The translations under genes were made by a program, and so were the position numbers. A DNA stretch of 10,715 bases, from contig CAISKC010000547.1 of NCBI GenBank assembly GCA_903885895.1, positions 1-10,715 of the forward strand. Direction: 5' to 3'. Source of the DNA: an uncultured Legionella sp. (GTDB taxonomy: Bacteria > Pseudomonadota > Gammaproteobacteria > Legionellales > Legionellaceae). Under the pieces are notes generated by a model that had not been told where the DNA came from, did no database searches, and saw only the letters and a list, made by a program, of their open reading frames with translations. This document shows positions 1 through 5,204 of this stretch, one piece after another (within the stretch, counting starts at the first letter, position 1; each line of letters starts with the position of its first letter).

Positions 1-49
1 ACATCAATTTTTCTTCGAATACCTTTGTCTCTTGCCATACCATGCTCAT
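1..49 (-). CDS. IS481-type transposase, N-terminal 16 codons only
   Basis: Reading leftward from ATG at 49 the frame stays open to the window edge and gives MSMVWQETKVFEEKLM. IS481-family integrase-like transposases typically start with a short M-x-W-K/Q-E-T-x-V-M-x-x-x segment ahead of their helix-turn-helix, and this peptide fits that pattern. An AAGGTG Shine-Dalgarno (55-60) sits 5 nt upstream of the ATG; a second in-frame ATG at 43 is possible. The truncation is caused by the contig end, so whether the full gene is intact cannot be told. The call is moderately supported because so few residues are visible. Confidence 0.5.
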   Translation of the reverse strand, partial: MSMVWQETKVFEEKLM

Positions 50-72
50 AGCTCCACCTTATTTTTTTAAAA

Positions 73-119
73 GTGTAAACCATGTGCCCGGTTTAATGTG
101 TAAAGAGTGTACCCGGTTT
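73..119. repeat. Two 22-nt direct repeats in the IS end
   Basis: Copies lie at 73-94 and 98-119, matching at 18 of 22 positions. The outer parts (GTGTAAA, CCCGGTTT) and a central TGT are invariant. The 25-bp period is close to two and a half helical turns. They are most likely the subterminal recognition sites of the transposase. Confidence 0.7.
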
Positions 120-133
120 GTACCCTATGGGCA

Positions 134-163
134 CCTTCTCCCCTCAAGGGGAGAAGGAATTTT
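134..163 (+). terminator. Perfect 10-bp hairpin with TCAA loop
   Basis: CCTTCTCCCC (134-143) pairs perfectly with GGGGAGAAGG (148-157) around a TCAA loop and is followed on the plus strand by AATTTTAAA. The short T-run makes it a weak intrinsic terminator in the plus direction. It also lies just after the stop codon of the minus-strand gene ending at 167, but in that direction no U-run follows the stem. It may instead be a small dispersed palindrome next to the insertion sequence. Confidence 0.4.
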
Positions 164-166
164 AAA

Positions 167-775
167 CTATAGTAATGGCTCTGATTTGGCATAACCTTTG
201 ACTTCATCATAGCCAGGACGATGGTTGGCCATGTAAATCAAAGACCACGCACTCACCATAGAACCATCTCCGAAAACACAGATGTCCGTGTCACCACCTT
301 GTTTCGGTCTAAAATTACCGTGGAATTTAAAACTGATTGCCGTACCACCTAAGTTTCGACACACGGCATAGGAAGGATTTGCTACACGTATCTTGACTGC
401 CCCCATTGAGGAAGGATTTGCTAGCCCCAACCCAGTAGACTTGCTCGCAGATTTACTTTTATCGCGCATCAAATCCGAGTCGTCTTTGAATTCAGGTAAC
501 GTTTTCATGTAGGTTGCAGCAATATTGGGTTGTTCAGATGCGAAGGCTGTCAAACCAATGACAATGTATCCATTATCGCGTTCAAAAGTACAAAACTGTT
601 CGGTTAAGCCCGCAACAGGCCCTTTATTGGTTTCAAACCAAGCAGTCATTGGCGTTATCGTGCCACCTTTTGTGACACAATAATTGTTCATGGACTCAGT
701 ATCAGCCATACAGATCTGCGTCATACTTAAGCCAACAGACAATAATACCGCGCTACCTATTTGATATGTTTTCAT
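167..775 (-). CDS. Secreted protein with two DUF333-like modules
   Basis: 202 aa with a clear Sec signal peptide (hydrophobic residues 7-21, probable cleavage after Ala24). The mature part contains two similar modules. Module one spans roughly 30-80 (YCVTKGGT, then FCTFERDNGYIVIG) and module two roughly 133-184 (VCRNLGGT, then ICVFGDGSMVSAWSLIY). Each pairs a Cys-x3-GGT with a Cys-x-F-x-D/N-G segment, giving Cys33/62 and Cys139/166. This is the signature of the DUF333 ('putative hemolysin') family, whose members are small periplasmic or secreted proteins without a proven biochemical role. A Lys/Ser-rich linker (about 97-118) joins the modules. The start is supported by AAGGAG 5 nt upstream (781-786). 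The gene stands alone. A long palindrome begins 7 nt beyond its ribosome binding site, so its leader RNA may fold strongly. Confidence 0.82.
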   Translation of the reverse strand: MKTYQIGSAVLLSVGLSMTQICMADTESMNNYCVTKGGTITPMTAWFETNKGPVAGLTEQFCTFERDNGYIVIGLTAFASEQPNIAATYMKTLPEFKDDSDLMRDKSKSASKSTGLGLANPSSMGAVKIRVANPSYAVCRNLGGTAISFKFHGNFRPKQGGDTDICVFGDGSMVSAWSLIYMANHRPGYDEVKGYAKSEPLL

Positions 776-792
776 CGCAACTCCTTAATAAT

Positions 793-957
793 ATATACCT
801 TGCGCACATGCGTTTTCGGCTTTTATGCTATCGCTTTTTATGTGTGAACTGCGATTAAAAACTCGCAATAGAACTGGCTATTACTCTTTTTTAATCGCAG
901 TTCACACATAAAAATCAAATCGCCTAAAAGCCGAAAACGCATGTATGCAAGGTATAT
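793..957. repeat. 165-bp near-perfect palindrome (MITE-like)
   Basis: The left arm (793-861) and right arm (888-957) are inverted copies of each other. Pairing is continuous over 793-803, 806-825 and 836-861, with an imperfect patch at about 826-835 (one bulged base) and two poor positions at 804-805. The central loop is 862-887. Termini read ATATACC...GGTATAT. Nothing in it encodes a protein. Length, terminal symmetry and position between two divergent genes fit a foldback miniature inverted-repeat element, possibly inserted at TA-rich DNA, but no target duplication is certain. Transcribed, it would form one very stable hairpin in either direction, so it could insulate the two divergent genes or shape their leader RNAs. 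Confidence 0.85.
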
Positions 958-975
958 CACCCACAATTAAAAGAC

Positions 976-995
976 AACTATATATACATATAGTT
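976..995. promoter_or_regulatory. AT-rich perfect dyad, possible operator
   Basis: AACTATAT (976-983) and ATATAGTT (988-995) are exact inverted copies separated by ATAC. The site lies between the 165-bp palindrome and the secreted-protein gene at 1128, in a stretch that encodes nothing. A regulator binding site is possible. A chance dyad in AT-rich DNA is an equally good explanation. Confidence 0.25.
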
Positions 996-1067
996 CATTT
1001 ATTAATCATAGTACATTTTGAAGGGCTGTCAAACTCAAACCTGTCACTATCACCACAGCATGCTGCA

Positions 1068-1095
1068 TTGCATTTCACTCGAAATGGTGTAATAT
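1068..1095 (+). promoter_or_regulatory. Weak sigma-70-like promoter candidate
   Basis: TTGCAT (1068-1073) and TAATAT (1090-1095) are separated by 16 bp and lie 33 nt ahead of the start codon at 1128. The match to the -10 consensus is 4/6 and to the -35 only 3/6. This is a positional candidate for the secreted-protein gene; the rest of 958-1114 shows nothing better. Confidence 0.3.
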
Positions 1096-1114
1096 TTGCA
1101 AGCGCTAATTATAT

Positions 1115-1120
1115 AAGGAG
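1115..1120 (+). promoter_or_regulatory. Ribosome binding site fixing the start at 1128
   Basis: AAGGAG lies 7 nt before ATG 1128. The same frame is open back to an ATG at 945, but that would add 61 codons of AT-rich leader that starts inside the right arm of the palindrome, has no Shine-Dalgarno, and buries the signal peptide. The 1128 start is therefore preferred. Confidence 0.85.
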
Positions 1121-1127
1121 ATTGATT

Positions 1128-1493
1128 ATGCCACGTTTTATGACTGTTTTTATGTTAGCCAGTCTTGCTACAGCCAGCTTTGCTGCCCAGATAGCAGGAG
1201 ATGTTAATTTTGGCTTAGATGCAAGTCCTGATAATCATGCTTATAAATTTCGTTTGATTGTGAATGATTCAGCCATCACATTCCCAACAGGATGTGTTTC
1301 ACCCGATACCGGTCTAGCTCAAGCTTTAACATATGGTGCCATCGGACAATCTGACGCACGTTTGACTATCCAAGCTTCAGATTGCGCTCAAGCGCAAGAT
1401 GAGTGGATCACGCTCAATGGGTATTGGGATTACAACAGCGATTATTGGTATGATGTATATGTGAATATGCTGGATAATTCATTCCATCTTTGA
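1128..1493 (+). CDS. Small secreted protein of unknown function
   Basis: 121 aa beginning MPRFMTVFMLASLATASFAA, a typical Sec signal peptide with likely cleavage after Ala19 or Ala20. The mature domain of about 100 aa has two cysteines (Cys56 in TGCVSP and Cys86 in SDCAQ) that could form a disulfide. Its C-terminal 25 residues are rich in Trp, Tyr and Asp (for example YWDYNSDYWYDVYV). I do not recognise a family. The alternation of hydrophobic and polar residues suggests a small beta-rich periplasmic or extracellular protein; this is inference. Its start is set by the AAGGAG at 1115-1120. It is a single gene, convergent with the rdgB operon, and its transcript would run into the 98-nt palindrome that begins 10 nt after the stop. 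Confidence 0.75.
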   Translation: MPRFMTVFMLASLATASFAAQIAGDVNFGLDASPDNHAYKFRLIVNDSAITFPTGCVSPDTGLAQALTYGAIGQSDARLTIQASDCAQAQDEWITLNGYWDYNSDYWYDVYVNMLDNSFHL

Positions 1494-1502
1494 TGTTTTA
1501 AT

Positions 1503-1600
1503 GTAGGTTGAGCCTTCGGGCCCAACAAGCGCGCGGAGCGCTACATTATCAAGGTATTGTAGTGCTGCGCACGGCTGTTGGGCCCGAAGGCCCAACCTAC
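1503..1600. repeat. 98-nt palindromic element between convergent genes
   Basis: The whole segment folds on one axis. Outer arms 1503-1527 and 1576-1600 match at 24 of 25 positions (core GTAGGTTG...GGCCCAACCTAC), and inner arms 1537-1545 and 1558-1566 continue the stem around a small loop. Position 1600 is the last base of the rdgB stop codon complement, so the repeat abuts the gene exactly. A shorter relative with the same ends occurs at 10583-10643, so this is a dispersed family of REP or small-MITE type. Here it is well placed to act as a bidirectional terminator and to protect the 3' ends of both convergent transcripts. That role is inferred. Confidence 0.8.
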
Positions 1601-2181
1601 TACCTCACCTTCTCCAACAAAGACTGCAACGCCTGCGCTCGATGACTGATTCTATTTTTTTCTTGGGACGATAATTCTGCCAATGTTTTTCCTTGCTCAG
1701 GGATCCAAAAAACCGGATCGTACCCAAATCCACTTTGCCCGCGTGGCGCAGTCAAAATCACACCATCTAAACGCCCTGTTGCCAAAATCGGTGTGGGATC
1801 ATCTGGATAACGCACCAACGCTATTGCACAGTAAAAGTAAGCTTGGCGTGTGTCTGCTTCGATATCGATCATGGACTGTAATAACTTTTGGATGTTCGCC
1901 GCATCCGACGCTTTGTCTCCCGCAAACCGCGCCGAATAAATACCGGGACGTCCGTTTAAAGCATCCACGACCAAGCCTGAATCATCGGCTAATGCTGGGT
2001 AAATACTAAGGCGACTGGCATGACGCGCTTTGATGAGCGCATTTTCAATAAAGCTCAAACCTGTTTCAGCAACCTCCGGAATACGTAATTCGGCTTGTGC
2101 AATACATTGAATAGGCGCCAATAATGTCGTAAGTTCTGCTATTTTACCTTGCGAAAGAGTGGCCAAAACAACTGTATCCAT
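1600..2181 (-). CDS. rdgB: RdgB/HAM1 non-canonical purine NTP pyrophosphatase
   Basis: 193 aa. Hydrolyses dITP, ITP and XTP to the monophosphate plus pyrophosphate, keeping deaminated purines out of DNA and RNA; cytosolic and usually a dimer. Family motifs run the full length: LATLSQGK (6-13, phosphate-binding segment), ETGLSFIENALIKARHAS (39-56), ADDSGL (65-70, metal-binding acidic pair), GIYSARFAG (80-88), FGYDP (152-156) and KNRISHR (175-181). One oddity: residue 10 of the first motif is Ser where E. coli RdgB has Asn in TGNVGK. The start is ATG 2181, 7 nt after an AAGGAG located in the last codons of phaR. A GTG at 2187 overlaps the phaR stop but lies only 1 nt from the Shine-Dalgarno. 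Last gene of the phaB-phaR-rdgB operon. Confidence 0.95.
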   Translation of the reverse strand: MDTVVLATLSQGKIAELTTLLAPIQCIAQAELRIPEVAETGLSFIENALIKARHASRLSIYPALADDSGLVVDALNGRPGIYSARFAGDKASDAANIQKLLQSMIDIEADTRQAYFYCAIALVRYPDDPTPILATGRLDGVILTAPRGQSGFGYDPVFWIPEQGKTLAELSSQEKNRISHRAQALQSLLEKVR

Positions 2182-2183
2182 AT

Positions 2184-2615
2184 TCACTCTCCTTTATTAC
2201 GCAACCAATCTTGCCATGATTTCATGAATTGTTCAGACTGCTTCATCCATAATTCCGTCACATCTTGCGTATTATGCAAATAGGGATGCTGATCTTGAAT
2301 CTTCGTGAGCATTTCTTCGAGCATCGTCTTATATTGCTGACTCAAAGGATGCTTGGATAAGGTGATCAATTGGCGTAACACTTTGGGTGGCAAAGCTTGC
2401 GTGGCATTGGTTTCTAATTCCACAAAAATTTGCAAAAGCGTCGCATTCGTCAAATCTTTACCAGTCGTCGCATCTAAAACACGAAAATCAACGTCCTGAA
2501 ATACATACGCTTGCAATTCTTCCATCGTAATATACTGGCTACGCTCTGTATCATACAAGCGTCTATTTTTGTATTTTTTAATCAATTTAATTTTTGAATT
2601 ACTATCATCTGTCAT
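2184..2615 (-). CDS. phaR: Polyhydroxyalkanoate synthesis repressor PhaR
   Basis: 143 aa. PhaR-type regulators bind DNA upstream of phasin and pha genes and are released by nascent PHA polymer. The N-terminal PHB/PHA-accumulation DNA-binding domain is unmistakable at about residues 8-68, with IKKYKNRRLYDT, SQYITMEEL and the LTNATLLQIF stretch. A C-terminal helical segment follows and ends in MKQSEQFMKSWQDWLRNKGE, rich in Trp, Met and Gln. Start chosen at ATG 2615: GAGG (2621-2624) precedes it by 5 nt, and the conserved domain begins a few residues later. Upstream in-frame codons to 2678 lie inside phaB and are not needed. The gene starts 7 nt after the phaB stop, whose TGA overlaps the Shine-Dalgarno, so the two are probably translated in a coupled way. 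Confidence 0.95.
   Translation of the reverse strand: MTDDSNSKIKLIKKYKNRRLYDTERSQYITMEELQAYVFQDVDFRVLDATTGKDLTNATLLQIFVELETNATQALPPKVLRQLITLSKHPLSQQYKTMLEEMLTKIQDQHPYLHNTQDVTELWMKQSEQFMKSWQDWLRNKGE
2189..2194 (-). promoter_or_regulatory. Ribosome binding site of rdgB inside the phaR end
   Basis: Read on the minus strand, AAGGAG occupies the last sense codons of phaR and stands 7 nt before ATG 2181. It decides between GTG 2187 (too close) and ATG 2181 (ideal spacing), and indicates termination-reinitiation coupling of rdgB to phaR. Confidence 0.8.
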
Positions 2616-2620
2616 AATTA

Positions 2621-2624
2621 CCTC
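2621..2624 (-). promoter_or_regulatory. Ribosome binding site of phaR overlapping the phaB stop
   Basis: GAGG on the minus strand shares two bases with the phaB TGA (2623-2625) and lies 5 nt before ATG 2615. This is the reason for starting phaR at 2615 and for proposing translational coupling. Confidence 0.7.
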
Positions 2625-3363
2625 AATACATATGGATGCCGCCATTAATGGCCATATTAGATCCCGTGATAAATCCACTGCGATCTGAGGCTAAAAAGGC
2701 GATGGACCAAGCAATTTCTTCGGGTTTGGCCAAACGCCCAACTGGAATGCCTTCAATAATTTTATCTAAAATGGGTTGGCTAATGGACCGCACCATTTTA
2801 CTGTCCACATATCCTGGTGACACAGCATTCACAGTGATGCCATATTTCGCAACTTCTTGAGCCAAAGATTTGGTAAATCCATATACGCCTGACTTTGCCG
2901 AAGAATAATTTGTTTGACCAAATTGACCTTTTTCGCCATTGACCGAAGAAATATTAATGATACGCCCGTACTGCCGTTCAATCATGGCATTAATAAAATG
3001 GCGCGTCACATGAAACATGCTATCTAAATCAGTATGTACGACTTCGTCCCATTGCTGTTTCGTCATTTTACGTAAAAACGCATCATTAATCGTACCAGCT
3101 GCATTGACCAAAATATCGACACTACCATAGCGCTGCAACAAATCTTGTGCCACCTTTCCGCAATCATCAAAGGAATTAATATCCATGATCACATAATCCA
3201 CCTCGAAACCCGCTGCTTTCTGCTCCGCGCACCAAGCTGCACCACGTTCTTGCGGCGCCCGATCTGCCGCAATGACTTTGGCACCTAATTTGGCCAATTC
3301 ACGGCAGGTTGCAGTACCGATATCCCCTATCCCACCCGTAATCAGCGCAATCCGATTTTGCAT
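2623..3363 (-). CDS. phaB: Acetoacetyl-CoA reductase (PhaB, SDR family)
   Basis: 246 aa, the same length as the Ralstonia enzyme. Reduces acetoacetyl-CoA to (R)-3-hydroxybutyryl-CoA with NADPH, the second step of PHB synthesis, in the cytosol. It is a classical short-chain dehydrogenase: nucleotide-binding TGGIGDIG at 9-16, NAAG at 87-90, and catalytic Ser140, Tyr153 and Lys157, with the PhaB-like end FITGSNMAINGGIHMY. The position of the usual SDR tetrad Asn (in T-N-L) is Asp112 here (HTDLDSMF). A related SDR such as 3-oxoacyl-ACP reductase FabG is the main alternative, but the phaR gene directly downstream and the NGG-H-M end favour PhaB. ATG 3363 has AAGGA at 3371-3375, 7 nt upstream. First gene of the operon; synthase and thiolase genes must be elsewhere. 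Confidence 0.9.
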   Translation of the reverse strand: MQNRIALITGGIGDIGTATCRELAKLGAKVIAADRAPQERGAAWCAEQKAAGFEVDYVIMDINSFDDCGKVAQDLLQRYGSVDILVNAAGTINDAFLRKMTKQQWDEVVHTDLDSMFHVTRHFINAMIERQYGRIINISSVNGEKGQFGQTNYSSAKSGVYGFTKSLAQEVAKYGITVNAVSPGYVDSKMVRSISQPILDKIIEGIPVGRLAKPEEIAWSIAFLASDRSGFITGSNMAINGGIHMY

Positions 3364-3554
3364 CCAGGTATCCTTAATTGGTTACATATTTTCATCTTCT
3401 CATAAAAAAATACTTTGCTCTACACTCGATGACGCGGTTTTGCAATTTACCCAGATCCGTTCAGACTGAGACAATGCGCATAATGACATACACCGCATAA
3501 CATCCATGCACGCTACTCCTCAGCCCGAACGAATCGGAGTAAATTGGAGATGAC
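3364..3554. promoter_or_regulatory. Shared divergent control region, phaB versus efflux operon
   Basis: About 190 bp separate the divergent phaB and efflux starts, so promoters of both operons must lie here or just inside. On the plus strand CATAAT (3479-3484) is a 5/6 match to a -10 box, but no good -35 lies at the right distance. A TACTCC/GGAGTA pair near 3514-3542 forms a loose 6-bp inverted repeat around 16-18 nt. No regulator gene adjoins it, and I see no clear operator. Confidence 0.4.
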
Positions 3555-3632
3555 GTGCACGAAATTACCATTTTGCTTAACCTCCTTTATGTGATAATTT
3601 CAAAGGATATATTTCATTCGGACATCCATCAT

Positions 3633-5198
3633 ATGATGGTTTTGCAATCCAGAATCCTCACAATCCTACCAATCCTATTGCTGTCTGCTTGTATGGTTGG
3701 GCCTAACTATAAGGAACCACCACAAAAAATAGCGCAGCATTGGAAAAAAACCAGCAAATCTATAAAAGAATCTAAAATTCAAAATGCACAATGGTGGAAA
3801 GCTTTTCATGATCCGATTTTAACTGCTTTGATTCAACGTGGTTATGCGAATAATTTATCCCTGCAAGCTACAGCCGTGCATGTCCTCCAAGCCCGGGCGC
3901 AGCTAGCACAGTCAGTTGGTGAACTGTTTCCGCAGCAACAAGCCCTGACTGGCAATATGAACTACAACCGCATTGGAGGACAATCATTACAATTTGTCTT
4001 GCCATCCGAATTTAATACTGCCACTTTGGGCTCAACGGCTAGTTGGGAATTAGATTTTTGGGGTAAGTACCGACGTGCCATTTTAGCGAACGATGCCAGT
4101 TTTTTAGCATCTTATGCCGCGTACGACAATGCTTTGGTCACTTTGAGTTCAGACATCGCAACCACTTATATTAGCATTCGAACGTCTCAAGAGTTGATCC
4201 GAGTTACGGAAAAAAATATCAAAGTACAGTACTGGATCTTAAAAATTACCAAAACTCGTTTTCATGAAGGTCAAACGAGCTTACTCGATGTAGAGCAAGC
4301 ACAAACTATTTTATCGCAAACAGAAGCCACTCTACCGCCGTTGCGCGCACAGCTACAACAACAAAAAGATCATTTGGGTGTATTATTAGGAACCACTCCC
4401 GACAAAGTAGATGCACTCCTGCAAAAACCGCGTAGAATCCCAATCGCCCCGGCCGGTGTGGCAGTGGGTATCCCCAGAGAAACCCTTGCAAAACGGCCTG
4501 ATATTTATGAAGCTCGTATGAAGGTCATTACTCAATCTGAAATGATTGGCTCTATCAAAGCGGAACTTTTCCCATCCATTTCCTTGATTGGTAGCTTTTC
4601 ATTTGCTTCAAATACGATTAATAATTCAACATTGGGTGAACTATTCAATTGGTCAAGCCGCACCATCGCAGCAGGCCCTGGTTTTACCTGGCCAATCTTA
4701 AATTATGGACAAATCACCAATTTGGTTCGCGCACAAGATGCTATTTTCCAACAAGCACTGTTGGACTATCAAAATAAAGTCCTGAGCGCTCAGCAAGAAG
4801 TACAAGATAATATTACACAGTTCATCGAGTCCAGAAAAGCTGCCTCAGCCCTGCAAACAGCGAATCATGCCGCTACCAGCTCCACGCAATTATCAATGAT
4901 TCGTTACCAAGAAGGACAATCAGATTTTACCCCTGTATTACAATCCGAAATGCAACAACTCAACGTCCAAATTTCATTAACCAATGCGCAAGGCAATATT
5001 CCAAAAGCGCTGGTTGCCTTGTATCGCTCTTTGGGCGGCGGCTGGCAAATTCACAACGGCAATGATATTGTTCCAAATAACATAAAGAAAGATATGGCGG
5101 CACGCACCAATTGGGGCTGTTTACTCCAACAACCCAATCATGAGCCTCCAAAAACCAAGACACAACAAATCCGAGAACGTTATGTACCTGATTGGTGA
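3633..5198 (+). CDS. Outer-membrane efflux lipoprotein (OprM/NodT family)
   Basis: 521 aa. It should form the trimeric outer-membrane duct through which the pump exports substrates. The N-terminus is a lipoprotein signal (MMVLQSRILTILPILLLSAC) with lipobox LSA-C, so Cys20 is lipidated; Met at +2 fits outer-membrane sorting. The typical CMVGPNYKEPP follows, then two outer-membrane-efflux repeats (about 40-240 and 260-455). Hallmarks are SWELDFWGKYRRAI, LAKRPDIYEAR, and SLGGGW near the usual family end. A further 45 or so residues with MAARTNWGCLL follow, as in several family members. The start is debatable: GTG 3555 has a strong TTGGAG 5 nt upstream and gives 547 aa, but puts 26 extra residues before the lipoprotein signal. 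ATG 3633 fits the signal yet lacks a good Shine-Dalgarno. First gene of the efflux operon. Confidence 0.92.
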   Translation: MMVLQSRILTILPILLLSACMVGPNYKEPPQKIAQHWKKTSKSIKESKIQNAQWWKAFHDPILTALIQRGYANNLSLQATAVHVLQARAQLAQSVGELFPQQQALTGNMNYNRIGGQSLQFVLPSEFNTATLGSTASWELDFWGKYRRAILANDASFLASYAAYDNALVTLSSDIATTYISIRTSQELIRVTEKNIKVQYWILKITKTRFHEGQTSLLDVEQAQTILSQTEATLPPLRAQLQQQKDHLGVLLGTTPDKVDALLQKPRRIPIAPAGVAVGIPRETLAKRPDIYEARMKVITQSEMIGSIKAELFPSISLIGSFSFASNTINNSTLGELFNWSSRTIAAGPGFTWPILNYGQITNLVRAQDAIFQQALLDYQNKVLSAQQEVQDNITQFIESRKAASALQTANHAATSSTQLSMIRYQEGQSDFTPVLQSEMQQLNVQISLTNAQGNIPKALVALYRSLGGGWQIHNGNDIVPNNIKKDMAARTNWGCLLQQPNHEPPKTKTQQIRERYVPDW

Positions 5199-5204
5199 TG
5201 CATC

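Larger units (their letters stand above)
1..121 (-). mobile_element. End of an IS481-type insertion sequence, cut by the window edge
   Basis: The segment has the layout of the left end of an IS481-family element read on the minus strand: a terminal region, an A/T-rich spacer, a ribosome binding site and the start of a transposase running off the window. The terminal region holds two copies of a 22-nt unit at 73-94 and 98-119, 18/22 identical and 25 bp apart. Each begins GTGTAAA and ends CCCGGTTT. Paired GTGTAAA...CCCGG units of this kind are familiar from IS481 ends and are probably transposase binding sites. The exact outer boundary is uncertain; I place it near 121 because the repeats stop there. 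No target duplication can be judged because the other end is absent. The family call rests on the end motif plus 16 residues of protein. Confidence 0.55.

Noticed and set aside
945..1127. 61-codon N-terminal extension of the small secreted protein
   Set aside because: It starts inside the palindrome arm, has no ribosome binding site, and would precede a well-formed signal peptide that has its own AAGGAG at the right distance.
1683..2009. Plus-strand open frame of 108 codons
   Set aside because: It lies entirely antisense to rdgB, whose full set of family motifs is intact; the translation has no recognisable features.
2616..2678. 21-codon upstream extension of phaR
   Set aside because: It overlaps the phaB coding end, lies before the GARD-type ribosome site (GAGG at 2621-2624), and adds residues not belonging to the conserved DNA-binding domain.
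2636..2860. Plus-strand open frame opposite phaB, and a similar one at 3272-3469
   Set aside because: Shadows of phaB and its upstream region; no ribosome binding site or protein-like composition.
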